A stretch of DNA of 24,047 nt from JBDTNL01 sp039933785 (lineage in GTDB: Bacteria; Acidobacteriota; Thermoanaerobaculia; Multivoradales; JAGPDF01). The notes under the pieces were generated by a model that saw only the letters and a list, made by a program, of their open reading frames with translations, did no database searches and was not told the DNA's origin. The DNA is taken from contig JBDTNL010000062.1 of assembly GCA_039933785.1 (NCBI GenBank), positions 1 through 24,047 of the forward strand. Direction: 5' to 3'. Both the position numbers and the translations under genes were made by a program. Below, in pieces: positions 8,269 through 15,567 of this stretch. Numbering within the stretch: the stretch's first letter is position 1; every line of letters starts with the position of its first letter.

Positions 8269-10514
8269 CGCGCGGCCTCGACGCAGCGACCGCTCCGTTG
8301 CCAGCCCAACAGGCGCTCTGGCGTCGCCGGGATCTCGTTCGGGATCAGCCCGGAGGCGTTCTCGATCGCCTGCGCCACGGCCGGCGCGCCGCCGTCCATC
8401 GGCAGCTCACCGACGCCCTTGGCGCCGAACGGGCCGCCCTCCCAGGGGCGTTCGAGCAGGTGGACCGCGATCGGCGGCGTGTCCTGGATGGTCGGAATGA
8501 TGTACGTCGCCAGGCGGTCGTTGAGGTAGCGCCCGTGCTCCATCTTGACCTCCTCGAGCAGCGCGTAGCCCAAGGCCTGCAGCGTGCCGCCCTCGATTTG
8601 TCCGGCGCACAGCACGGGATGGATGACGCGACCGACCTCGCACACCGAGGTGACTCGCGTCGGCATCACCGCCAAGGTGTCGCGATCGACTTCGAGCTCG
8701 ACGACGTCGGCGCCCCAGGAGAAGGTCGGATACGCGGCGCCCCGATACGCACTGTCGTCGAACTCCTGCCAGGCGGGCGGCTGGTTCCTCCGCGTGATCT
8801 CGATCCCGCCGACCTCTTGACGGTACTTGCGCGCCGCCTCCCGAAAGGTGACGCCTAGCGGCCGCAGCCGCCCGTTCTCGTCGGTCATCCACACTCCCGA
8901 ATGACTCGACCGCCACCACGAAAAGACGCGCTCGGCCATCTCGCTCGCGACCTGCGCGATCAGGCCGCCGACGATCATTGTCGTGCGCGAGGCCACGGTC
9001 GGTCCGGAATCCGGAACCAAGGCCGTATCCGGGGGCGCGAAGACGACATCGTCGGGCTCGAAACCGCCGGCCGCGATCGCAATCTGCGGAAAGATCGCGA
9101 CACAGCCCTGTCCCATGTCGGTCATCGCCGTCAGCACCTCGATACGCCCGTCGTCGAGCAGACGTGCGCCGACCGGAGACTGCATGTTGCGCTCACCGTT
9201 GCCGGTAAATCCGGCACCGTGGAAGAACAGGCTGAGTCCGACACCGCGACAGGCTGCCGCCGGATCCGTGCGCCGCCGATCCTCGGCCTCGCGCCATAGC
9301 TTGCGGAACCCAGTGCGGCGCTCGACTTCCTCCAGGCACGCCCGGGCAGCGGTGCTGGCATCGAGCACCTGTCCCGTCGGCAGGCGATCCCCCGGCTCGA
9401 GTGCGTTGCGCAGCCGAATCTCGAACGGATCGCAGCCGACGGCACGCGCAATCCCGTCCATGTGGCGCTCGATCGCGAACTGCACCTGCGGCGCGCCGAA
9501 GCCGCGGAAGGCACCGTTGGGAGCGGTGTGGGTCCGCAGGGCGCGCGCCTGCACGCGTACGTTCGGGCAGCGATACGGTCCGGCCGCATGGAGCGCGGCG
9601 CGTGAGAGCACGACCGGCGACAACGTGTTATACGCGCCGCCATCGAGCACGATGTCGATATCGAGGCCGAGCAGGGCTCCTTGGCGGTCGACTCCGCTCA
9701 CGATTCGCACGCGGGCAGGATGCCGCTTGGTGGTCGCCACGATGTCTTCGTGCCGGTCATAGGCGAGGCGCACCGGATGGCCGCAAGCGCGCGCGAGCAG
9801 CGCGGCGTGGATGGCGAGTGCGCTCGGGAAGTCCTCTTTGCCGCCGAAGCCGCCGCCCACCGTGTTGGCGAGAACGCGAACCCGTTCCGCGGGCAGGCCG
9901 AAGGCATGAACCAGGGCCTTGTGGATGTAGTACGGGCACTGCATGGAGCCCTCGGCCACCACGGTCTCGCCGTCGAACCACGCGGTCATAGTCTGGCACT
10001 CGATGTAGATGTGCTCCTGGTGGCCGGTGCGGTACTCACCGTCCAAAATGGACGCGGCGCTCGCCAACGCTCGATCGACGTCGCCGCAGCCCAAGGACAG
10101 GCTCGAATGCGGCGGCAGGGTTTCGGCGTCCTCGAGCGAGAAGACCGCGGTCTGGGTTTCATACTCGACCGAAACCGCTCGGGCGGCGCGGAGCGCGTCG
10201 AGCCGGCTGGGCGCGGCGACCAACGCCACCGGCTCGCCGACGTGTCGGGTCAGGCGGTCGGCGAGGATGGGCCAGGAGTCGTCGAGGAGTTGAATGCCAT
10301 TGACCGCCGGAAGATCGCCCGCGGTCACGAAGACCGCTTCGGGCACCACGCTCGGGTCGTAGCGGATCGAACTCACCACCGCGTGCGCATGCGGACTGCG
10401 CACCGTAGCCCCGAACCAGAGGCCGCTTGGCTCGAGGTCGTCGGCGTAGAGCGCCGCGCCAGAAACCTTGGCCCATCCATCCGGCCGCGGCGGGCTCGAG
10501 CCGATGCCGTTCAA
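8265..10514 (-). CDS. xdhA: Xanthine dehydrogenase-type molybdenum-binding subunit
   Basis: The 749-residue protein is a full-length molybdopterin-binding large subunit. The small aldehyde-oxidase/xanthine-dehydrogenase a/b hammerhead domain occupies about residues 12-122 and the cofactor-binding domains follow. Key motifs are GGGFGGKE (220-227), LSR (Arg305), AFRGFG (Arg337 to Gly340) and GAKGVGE near the C-terminus (Glu703, the expected catalytic base). Glu227, Arg305 and Arg337 are spaced 78 and 32 residues apart, the same spacing as bovine xanthine oxidoreductase Glu802, Arg880 and Arg912. Retention of the Glu802 and Arg880 equivalents, usually lost in aldehyde oxidases, favours a purine substrate. 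The start is a TTG at 10514 preceded by AGGGAG with a six-base gap. It is the first of four overlapping genes. No uricase, guanine deaminase or cofactor chaperone gene is nearby in the window. Confidence 0.93.
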   Translation of the reverse strand: MNGIGSSPPRPDGWAKVSGAALYADDLEPSGLWFGATVRSPHAHAVVSSIRYDPSVVPEAVFVTAGDLPAVNGIQLLDDSWPILADRLTRHVGEPVALVAAPSRLDALRAARAVSVEYETQTAVFSLEDAETLPPHSSLSLGCGDVDRALASAASILDGEYRTGHQEHIYIECQTMTAWFDGETVVAEGSMQCPYYIHKALVHAFGLPAERVRVLANTVGGGFGGKEDFPSALAIHAALLARACGHPVRLAYDRHEDIVATTKRHPARVRIVSGVDRQGALLGLDIDIVLDGGAYNTLSPVVLSRAALHAAGPYRCPNVRVQARALRTHTAPNGAFRGFGAPQVQFAIERHMDGIARAVGCDPFEIRLRNALEPGDRLPTGQVLDASTAARACLEEVERRTGFRKLWREAEDRRRTDPAAACRGVGLSLFFHGAGFTGNGERNMQSPVGARLLDDGRIEVLTAMTDMGQGCVAIFPQIAIAAGGFEPDDVVFAPPDTALVPDSGPTVASRTTMIVGGLIAQVASEMAERVFSWWRSSHSGVWMTDENGRLRPLGVTFREAARKYRQEVGGIEITRRNQPPAWQEFDDSAYRGAAYPTFSWGADVVELEVDRDTLAVMPTRVTSVCEVGRVIHPVLCAGQIEGGTLQALGYALLEEVKMEHGRYLNDRLATYIIPTIQDTPPIAVHLLERPWEGGPFGAKGVGELPMDGGAPAVAQAIENASGLIPNEIPATPERLLGWQRSGRCVEAAR

Positions 10515-10546
10515 ACCCTGCTCCCTAGACTGAAGATCATCGGTAA

Positions 10547-10552
10547 ATTATA
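10547..10552 (-). promoter_or_regulatory. Candidate -10 element of the xdh operon
   Basis: On the minus strand this is a perfect TATAAT, 33 bases upstream of the TTG start of xdhA, in an otherwise very GC-rich stretch. No convincing -35 hexamer lies 16-18 bases further upstream, so it may need an activator or be fortuitous. Confidence 0.4.
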
Positions 10553-10575
10553 GGGGACTCGCGCGCCGCCGACGC

Positions 10576-10678
10576 CATCTCCTCGACTTGGGGTGGCGCC
10601 CTGGCTTGGACTCCCGGAGCGTTAATCCCCGCAGCGCAGGGAGTTCAAGCCAGGGCGCCACCCCAAGTCGAGGAGATG
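10576..10678. repeat. Long near-perfect inverted repeat (40-bp stem, 23-base loop)
   Basis: The left arm (10576-10615) and right arm (10639-10678) are reverse complements except at one position (10609/10645), which would be a G-U pair if transcribed in the minus direction or its partner mismatch in DNA. The outer 33 pairs are perfect; six more pairs follow the mismatch. The loop is 10616-10638. Each arm contains the small palindrome GGCGCC. The element lies between the fabG stop (10698) and the xdhA promoter region. No T-run follows on either strand, so it is not a standard intrinsic terminator, though it could still stop or protect transcripts. Its length and precision also fit a palindromic mobile or dispersed repeat. 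No second copy is seen in this window. Confidence 0.9.
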
Positions 10679-10695
10679 AGCCGCAGGGCCAAACC

Positions 10696-11439
10696 CTACA
10701 TGTACATGCCGCCGGACACGTTCAGCACGTGGCCAGTGACATAGGCCGCTTCGTCGCTCGCGAGATACACCACCGCCGATGCGATGTCGTCGACCACGCC
10801 GAACCGCTGCAGTGCGATCGCATCGGAGAGACCCTTGCGTGCCGCCTCGGGAAGCGCCGCGGTCATCGCGGTCTCGATGTATCCCGGGGCCACCACGTTG
10901 ACCGTGATGCCTCGCGAACCGAGCTCCCGCGCCAGCGACTTGCTGAAACCGATCAGCCCGGCCTTGGCGGCGGCGTAGTTCGCCTGCCCGGCGTTGCCCA
11001 TCAAGCCGACCACCGAGGACACCGTGATCACGCGGCCGTAGCGGCGCTTCATCATGCCGCGCACCATGTCCTTGGTCATCGCGTAGGCGCCGGTCAGGTT
11101 GGTGCGCAGTACGGCGTCCCACTGCTCGAGGCTCATGCGAAGCAGCAGATTGTCCTGCGTGATGCCGGCATTGTTGACCAGGATGTCGACCGCGGCGAAA
11201 TCCTCGGGCAGCGTCTTCAGACGCTCCGGGATCTCCGCCGAATCGGCGAGATCGAGGCTCAGCACGTGCACGCGCGCCGCGCGCGAGCGCAGCTCCGCGG
11301 CCAGCGCCTCCAGCTTCTCGACGTTGCGCGCTGCCAACACCACTGCGGCGCCTTGATGCGCCAGCTGGCGGGCGATCGCCTCCCCGATACCTTGCGACGC
11401 GCCGGTCACCAGTGCCGTCTTGCCGTCCAATCGGAACAT
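10696..11439 (-). CDS. fabG: 3-oxoacyl-ACP reductase FabG
   Basis: The 247-residue short-chain dehydrogenase is of the usual FabG length. It carries the NADPH-binding TGASQGIG (12-19), NNAG (89-92), Asn114, and the catalytic Ser142, Tyr155 and Lys159 (VSSVVG, NYAAAK), with the same Ser-Tyr spacing as E. coli FabG. The C-terminus GHVLNVSGGMYM is also typical. It reduces 3-oxoacyl-ACP to 3-hydroxyacyl-ACP in each fatty-acid elongation round, in the cytoplasm. The ATG is preceded by a GAGGAGG ribosome site five bases away. It is 30 bases downstream of fabD and is the last gene of the L32/lipid cluster here; the acpP gene usually found next is missing and the long inverted repeat takes its place. 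Confidence 0.95.
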   Translation of the reverse strand: MFRLDGKTALVTGASQGIGEAIARQLAHQGAAVVLAARNVEKLEALAAELRSRAARVHVLSLDLADSAEIPERLKTLPEDFAAVDILVNNAGITQDNLLLRMSLEQWDAVLRTNLTGAYAMTKDMVRGMMKRRYGRVITVSSVVGLMGNAGQANYAAAKAGLIGFSKSLARELGSRGITVNVVAPGYIETAMTAALPEAARKGLSDAIALQRFGVVDDIASAVVYLASDEAAYVTGHVLNVSGGMYM

Positions 11440-11469
11440 CGTGCCTCCTCGAAGAATGCTGGAAATTCT

Positions 11470-12411
11470 TTACCCGGCCACGAATGCGCCCAGCGCCGCG
11501 AGCGACTCGGGCTCCGCCAGACTGAGGGTCTTCGCCTCGGGGCTGATCCGCTTGATCAGACCGCAGAGCACCGCGCCCGGACCGACTTCCACGAAGCGGT
11601 CGACGCCGAGCTCGTTGACCATGAAACGGACGGATTCCACCCAACGCACCGGGCCATCGACTTGGCGAACCAACGCCTCACGGGCCGCGGCGCCGTCTTT
11701 GACCGGCTCCGCATCGATGTTGCAGACCAACGGAACCGACGGAGCGGAGAACGACGTCGCCGCGAGCCTCGGCGCGAGGCCCTCGCGAGCCGGACGCATC
11801 AACGGGGAGTGGAACGGCGCCGATACGGGGAGCGGCAGCGCCCGCTTGGCACCCCGCTCCTTGGCGAGTACCATCGCGCGTTCAACCGCGGCCTGGTGGC
11901 CGGCGATGACCGTCTGCTCCGGAGAGTTGTAGTTCGCGACCGCGCAAAGCTCGGTGCCGGAGCTCGCAGCCATGGCCACGGCGAGGACCTGTTCGGCATC
12001 CAAGCCGAGGATCGCGGCCATGGCGCCGACTCCGACGGGCACGGCGGCCTGCATCAGCTCGCCTCGTTGCCGTACCAGGCGGAGAGCATCACCAAAGTCG
12101 AGCGCGGAGGCGGCGACCAAAGCCGAATACTCCCCGAGACTGTGACCGGCCACGACATCCGGCCGATAGCCGGCGCTCTCGAGCGTTCGAGCGATCGCGG
12201 TTGATACGGCCAAGATCGCCGGCTGGGTGTTGGCCGTCAACTGAAGACGAGCCTCGGGGCCCTCGAAGCAGAGTTGGGAGAGCGGCTCGCGCAGCGCCGC
12301 GTCGGCTTGCGCGAAGGTCTCGCGCGCGACGGCGAACGCATCGTGCCAACCCTTCCCCATGCCCGGCTTCTGCGAGCCCTGCCCTGGAAACACGAAGGCG
12401 ATCTTTGCCAA
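11470..12411 (-). CDS. fabD: Malonyl-CoA:ACP transacylase FabD
   Basis: The 313-residue protein has the expected FabD length and motifs: the oxyanion-hole FPGQGSQ near residues 8-14, the nucleophile GHSLGEYS with Ser91, Arg116 in the RQRGELMQ helix, and catalytic His201 in APFHSPLM. It moves malonyl groups from CoA to acyl carrier protein for fatty-acid synthesis. The start is a TTG at 12411, only four bases after the plsX stop codon, with a G-rich stretch from the end of plsX as a possible weak ribosome site; translation is probably coupled to plsX. No in-frame ATG near the N-terminus would keep the conserved KIAFVFPGQG strand. Confidence 0.95.
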   Translation of the reverse strand: MAKIAFVFPGQGSQKPGMGKGWHDAFAVARETFAQADAALREPLSQLCFEGPEARLQLTANTQPAILAVSTAIARTLESAGYRPDVVAGHSLGEYSALVAASALDFGDALRLVRQRGELMQAAVPVGVGAMAAILGLDAEQVLAVAMAASSGTELCAVANYNSPEQTVIAGHQAAVERAMVLAKERGAKRALPLPVSAPFHSPLMRPAREGLAPRLAATSFSAPSVPLVCNIDAEPVKDGAAAREALVRQVDGPVRWVESVRFMVNELGVDRFVEVGPGAVLCGLIKRISPEAKTLSLAEPESLAALGAFVAG

Positions 12412-12415
12412 GTGC

Positions 12416-13426
12416 TCAGCCCCCCAAGTCGTACTTCTGGAGCTCGGCGACCTTGGCGCCGATCTTCTGGTGCAGCTCGGCGGCGGAGAACTCCACGGCG
12501 CGTCGCACCGCGTTCATTACCGCCTTGGCGTTCGAGCTGCCGTGGCCGATGAAGCAACCGCCCTGGAGCCCGAGCAACGGCGCCGCGCCGTATTCGGTGT
12601 AGTCGACTTGACGACGGAACTCGTCGAACGCGGGTTTCGCGAGCGCATAGCCGATCCTGGTGCGCAGGCTCTTCGACAGCCCATCGCGCAGCATCTGCCC
12701 GAACAATCCGGCCATCGATTCGGCAGCCTTCAACACGACGTTGCCGACGAAGCCATCGCAGACCACGACATCGACGTTGCCGTTGAAGAAGTCGCGTCCC
12801 TCGCAATTGCCGATGAAGTTGAGCCCCGTCGTCTTGAGCACGTGGAAGACCTCTTTGGTGAGGTCATTGCCCTTGACGTCTTCTTCGCCGATCGACAGGA
12901 GTCCGATGCGGGGGGTGGCAGTGCGCAGCACTTCTTGCGCATAGAAGTGGCCCATGACCGCGAACTGACGCAGGTTCTCGGCCTTGCTGTCGATGTTGGC
13001 GCCGACGTCGAGCACTACCGTGCGGCCCGAGCGGCTGGGGAATACCGCGGCGAGCGCCGGGCGGTCGACTCCTGGGATGGTGCCGATGACCATTTTCGCC
13101 GCGATCATCACGGCACCCGTGTTGCCGGCCGACACCATGGCCTGGGCGCGGCCGTCGCGCACCAGCTCGGCACAGATGCGAATGGAGGAGCGACGCTTCT
13201 TGCGCAGCGGGGTGATCGCTGGCTCGTCCATGCCGACGACTTCCTCCGCGGCCACCACCTCGATCCGACCCTTGGCGTCGCCGAGCAGAGCGAGCTCGGC
13301 AGTAACTACGTCGGGTTGGCCGACAAGCAGGATTTCGGTGCCGTCCTCGACCGCGGCGCGGAAGGCCCCGGCGACGGCTTCCTGCGGCGCGTGGTCGCCG
13401 CCCATCGCGTCGACGGCAATCTTCAT
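12416..13426 (-). CDS. plsX: Phosphate acyltransferase PlsX
   Basis: The 336-residue protein begins MKIAVDAMGGDHAP, the hallmark PlsX N-terminus, and continues with VSAGNTGAVM, the VLDVGAN segment, GLLSIGEEDVKGN and VVVCDGFVGNVVLK, all characteristic. PlsX converts acyl-ACP and phosphate to acyl-phosphate, the acyl donor for PlsY in phospholipid synthesis, as a peripheral membrane protein. The frame continues upstream to 13609 into the rpmF gene, but the family start and a GGTGAG sequence upstream fix the ATG at 13426. It lies 83 bases downstream of rpmF and four bases upstream of fabD. In many bacteria fabH sits between plsX and fabD; here it does not. Confidence 0.96.
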   Translation of the reverse strand: MKIAVDAMGGDHAPQEAVAGAFRAAVEDGTEILLVGQPDVVTAELALLGDAKGRIEVVAAEEVVGMDEPAITPLRKKRRSSIRICAELVRDGRAQAMVSAGNTGAVMIAAKMVIGTIPGVDRPALAAVFPSRSGRTVVLDVGANIDSKAENLRQFAVMGHFYAQEVLRTATPRIGLLSIGEEDVKGNDLTKEVFHVLKTTGLNFIGNCEGRDFFNGNVDVVVCDGFVGNVVLKAAESMAGLFGQMLRDGLSKSLRTRIGYALAKPAFDEFRRQVDYTEYGAAPLLGLQGGCFIGHGSSNAKAVMNAVRRAVEFSAAELHQKIGAKVAELQKYDLGG

Positions 13427-13509
13427 GAAGTTGATCTCACCAGAAATGAAATCAGGCCGCCTCCGTGGATAGAGCGCGGCCCCAGGCGCGCGGCCCGACG
13501 ACGACGGAT

Positions 13510-13695
13510 TTAGAGACTGTTCTTCACTTGCACGACGTCGCGGCCACGGTACTGGCCGCAGTGCGTGCAGACCCGGTGCGGCAACTTGGCTTCGCTGCAA
13601 TTCGGGCAAATCGAGGTGGCCGGAGTGCTGAGCGCATCGTGCGCCCGGCGCTTGTCACGGCGGGCCTTCGAGTGGCGTCGCTTGGGATTCGGCAT
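13510..13695 (-). CDS. rpmF: 50S ribosomal protein L32
   Basis: The 61-residue basic protein starts MPNPKRRHSKARRDKRRAH, the typical L32 N-terminus. It has a zinc-binding pair of CxxC motifs: Cys30/Cys33 (CPNC) and Cys43/Cys46 (CTHC). This is the zinc-containing form of L32. A strong AAGGAG ribosome site lies eight bases before the ATG. It follows yceD by 42 bases, the conserved arrangement linking ribosome assembly with lipid synthesis genes. Confidence 0.97.
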   Translation of the reverse strand: MPNPKRRHSKARRDKRRAHDALSTPATSICPNCSEAKLPHRVCTHCGQYRGRDVVQVKNSL

Positions 13696-13737
13696 CGTAG
13701 TAACTCCTTGAAATCAATCGAATCAGGGGGATCAAGT

Positions 13738-14271
13738 TCAGTCGCGATCATTCATGCGTTCGCGCAAGGCGGCAAGCGGTCCCCAGCGAGGATCCACCAC
13801 CTTTTGCTCGCAACCGCAGGGCCCGAGATTCAGATCCGCGCCACAGGTGAGACACAACCCAGCGCAGTCCTCGCGGCAAAGCGGCTTCATCGGCAAATTC
13901 AACAACAGCTGCTCGAGCATCAACGGCTCGGTTTCCAACACTTCATCGGGGAGGTACAGCACCCCGAGATCGTTCTCGTGCAACTCGTGCTCACCAGACG
14001 TCGGTTTCGGCGCCGAGGCGAAGATCATCAACTCGATGTCGCTCGCCACCTTCTCCTCAACCAGCTTGAGGCAGCGGTTACAAGTCAGAGTCTGCTCGTA
14101 CCCCAACCTCGCCTTGAAGTGAAATGCCGGATCGGCGTAGGTCACCTGCCCGCGCCACGTCACCGGGCTGAGCGTCAGCACTTCAGGGCGTTGGAGCGAC
14201 TCGAGTGCAACTTCGCAGGTCTCCTGCCACCGGAAGGGCTCGAACCTGACCTGGTCTAGGCGGATTTTCAT
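13738..14271 (-). CDS. yceD: YceD/DUF177 protein
   Basis: This 177-residue protein of the DUF177 family is nearly always encoded just upstream of rpmF. The family is linked to 23S rRNA and ribosome metabolism in bacteria and plant chloroplasts. Visible features are a CNRC motif (Cys64, Cys67), an acidic middle segment, the cysteine-rich CREDCAGLCLTCG stretch (Cys132, Cys136, Cys140, Cys143) with further Cys152 and Cys154, and the C-terminal DPRWGPLAAL signature. The extra cysteines suggest a metal site, common in the longer forms of the family. A GGAGG box lies four bases before the ATG, and a good promoter is placed upstream, making this the first gene of the rpmF-plsX-fabD-fabG operon. Confidence 0.95.
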   Translation of the reverse strand: MKIRLDQVRFEPFRWQETCEVALESLQRPEVLTLSPVTWRGQVTYADPAFHFKARLGYEQTLTCNRCLKLVEEKVASDIELMIFASAPKPTSGEHELHENDLGVLYLPDEVLETEPLMLEQLLLNLPMKPLCREDCAGLCLTCGADLNLGPCGCEQKVVDPRWGPLAALRERMNDRD

Positions 14272-14301
14272 ACGTCCTCCCGTCCTTCGACCGGAAAGCT
14301 A

Positions 14302-14330
14302 ACGCTATGAGAAACCATGGCTGCTGTCAA
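14302..14330 (-). promoter_or_regulatory. Sigma-70-type promoter of the yceD-rpmF-plsX-fabD-fabG operon
   Basis: On the minus strand there is a perfect TTGACA (14325-14330), a 17-base spacer and TAGCGT (14302-14307, three of six matches to TATAAT). It lies in the 69-base gap before yceD and would give a leader of about 25 bases. Confidence 0.55.
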
Positions 14331-14340
14331 ATTGTGTCGC

Positions 14341-15567
14341 TCAGTTACGCCCTAGCCTCAGGCGGAGACCAGGGGGCTCGGCCGAAGCCCAGAAGGCGAG
14401 CTCCCCTGCCGGCGCGAACGGCGCGAGGAGGCGCTCGGCATCCCGCCAGCGCTCGGCTTCCTTCCGCGAGAGAATCGGGATGGCCGCCAAGGCGGCGTTC
14501 ATGGCGTGGAGTTCCCCGAGAGTGGCGGCGAGGTCGATCCGGGCCGCGAGCGAGGGCGCCCCAGGTCGCGCCGGATCAAGCCAAGGCCCCAACGAGGGCG
14601 CCAAGCTCGCGGCGAGCTCCGCCGCGCGGGAGTCGAGCGCGGTCAGCTCGAGGCCCCCCGCGATCGGCCGATCGCGCACGCCTCCAAGCCAATCGGCCGC
14701 CGCCGCGCCGGGGAGCTTCCACCCCTTGGCTCCGGGTTCGCGGAGCGCCGCGAGATGCGGCAACGACAGGGCCTCGCCCGCCCGCCCGCCGTAGAGCACG
14801 AACGCTCCCCTGCTCAGCCCGTCCGCCGCACTGCCCGCCGAAGCCAGAAGCAGGATCGGCGGCTCTCCGGATGGGTTCGGAATGCCCGCCAGGTCGGGTG
14901 CGACGCCGCCCTCCGCCTCGAGCGCCGCTCCTCTGCGGAAAACGCGGTAGCTCCCCGGTGGAACGAAGCCTCGGCCGGTCGCCAGGCGAATCCAGGCCAA
15001 CGCGGGGGCCAGCCCGCTCGACCTCTCCAGATGCTCCAGCGGGGAGGTCTCGGTCGAAACAGACCAGAGCGTGCCTTGCCACTCGACTCGCGCTGGGCGC
15101 CCACTCAGACTCACTTCGCCGCCCGCCATCCAGGGGTTTCCCGCCAGCTTCCCGGCCAGACGCGCGATGGCAGACAGCACCGGGTAGACCCGCGCTACGG
15201 CGACGAAGCGATGTCGATCCGGATCGGCCGCGATGCACACTTCTCGCGCCGGCGGGGCAAGGAATGGTCCGAAATGGGGCCAGTTCGGCGCCGTGGTACC
15301 GGCTAGGCGCGCCGCGGCTTGCAGCCACTCTTCGGGCTTCGGGGTGCCGCGCACCAAGGCTCCGAGATTCTGATGAGGAAAGGCCAGCCAGAGCGCCTCG
15401 GGAAACTCCTGGTCCGCCAGCAGGCGAGCAGGAACGTCGTCCCCGGCTGGCGTCGCCTCGCGTTCCCGCGGCCAGTACCAGTACCCAATGTGCGCCGAGG
15501 TCGAGACCAGCAGGACCGCCGCGGCCAGACTCCAACGGATCCGCCCGCTGCTAAGGAGCTTGACCAT
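14341..15567 (-). CDS. Membrane-anchored protein of unknown function
   Basis: The 408-residue protein has one N-terminal hydrophobic segment (about residues 12-30) behind a basic start (MVKLLSSGRIRW), which should act as an uncleaved anchor or signal. The rest is a soluble, Ala-, Leu- and Pro-rich region predicted to be outside the membrane. I do not recognise a family. Visible patterns include ALWLAFPHQNLGALVRG near residue 60, PPREVCIAA-like strand segments, and a repeated theme of short strands followed by AAARLA-type helices. Its start overlaps the end of the upstream GT-C-like gene by 17 bases, so the two are almost certainly co-expressed and may work together at the envelope. There is no lipobox cysteine. 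It ends 69 bases before yceD on the same strand. Confidence 0.75.
   Translation of the reverse strand: MVKLLSSGRIRWSLAAAVLLVSTSAHIGYWYWPREREATPAGDDVPARLLADQEFPEALWLAFPHQNLGALVRGTPKPEEWLQAAARLAGTTAPNWPHFGPFLAPPAREVCIAADPDRHRFVAVARVYPVLSAIARLAGKLAGNPWMAGGEVSLSGRPARVEWQGTLWSVSTETSPLEHLERSSGLAPALAWIRLATGRGFVPPGSYRVFRRGAALEAEGGVAPDLAGIPNPSGEPPILLLASAGSAADGLSRGAFVLYGGRAGEALSLPHLAALREPGAKGWKLPGAAAADWLGGVRDRPIAGGLELTALDSRAAELAASLAPSLGPWLDPARPGAPSLAARIDLAATLGELHAMNAALAAIPILSRKEAERWRDAERLLAPFAPAGELAFWASAEPPGLRLRLGRN

Noticed and set aside
8265..10514. Aldehyde oxidase or CO dehydrogenase large subunit
   Set aside because: The Glu and Arg pair typical of xanthine dehydrogenases is present at exact spacing, and no CO-dehydrogenase active-site Cys loop was seen in the AFRGFG region.
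12416..13609. Longer PlsX frame starting at 13609
   Set aside because: The extra 61 residues overlap rpmF and have no family match, while MKIAVDAMGGDHAP at 13426 is the known PlsX start.
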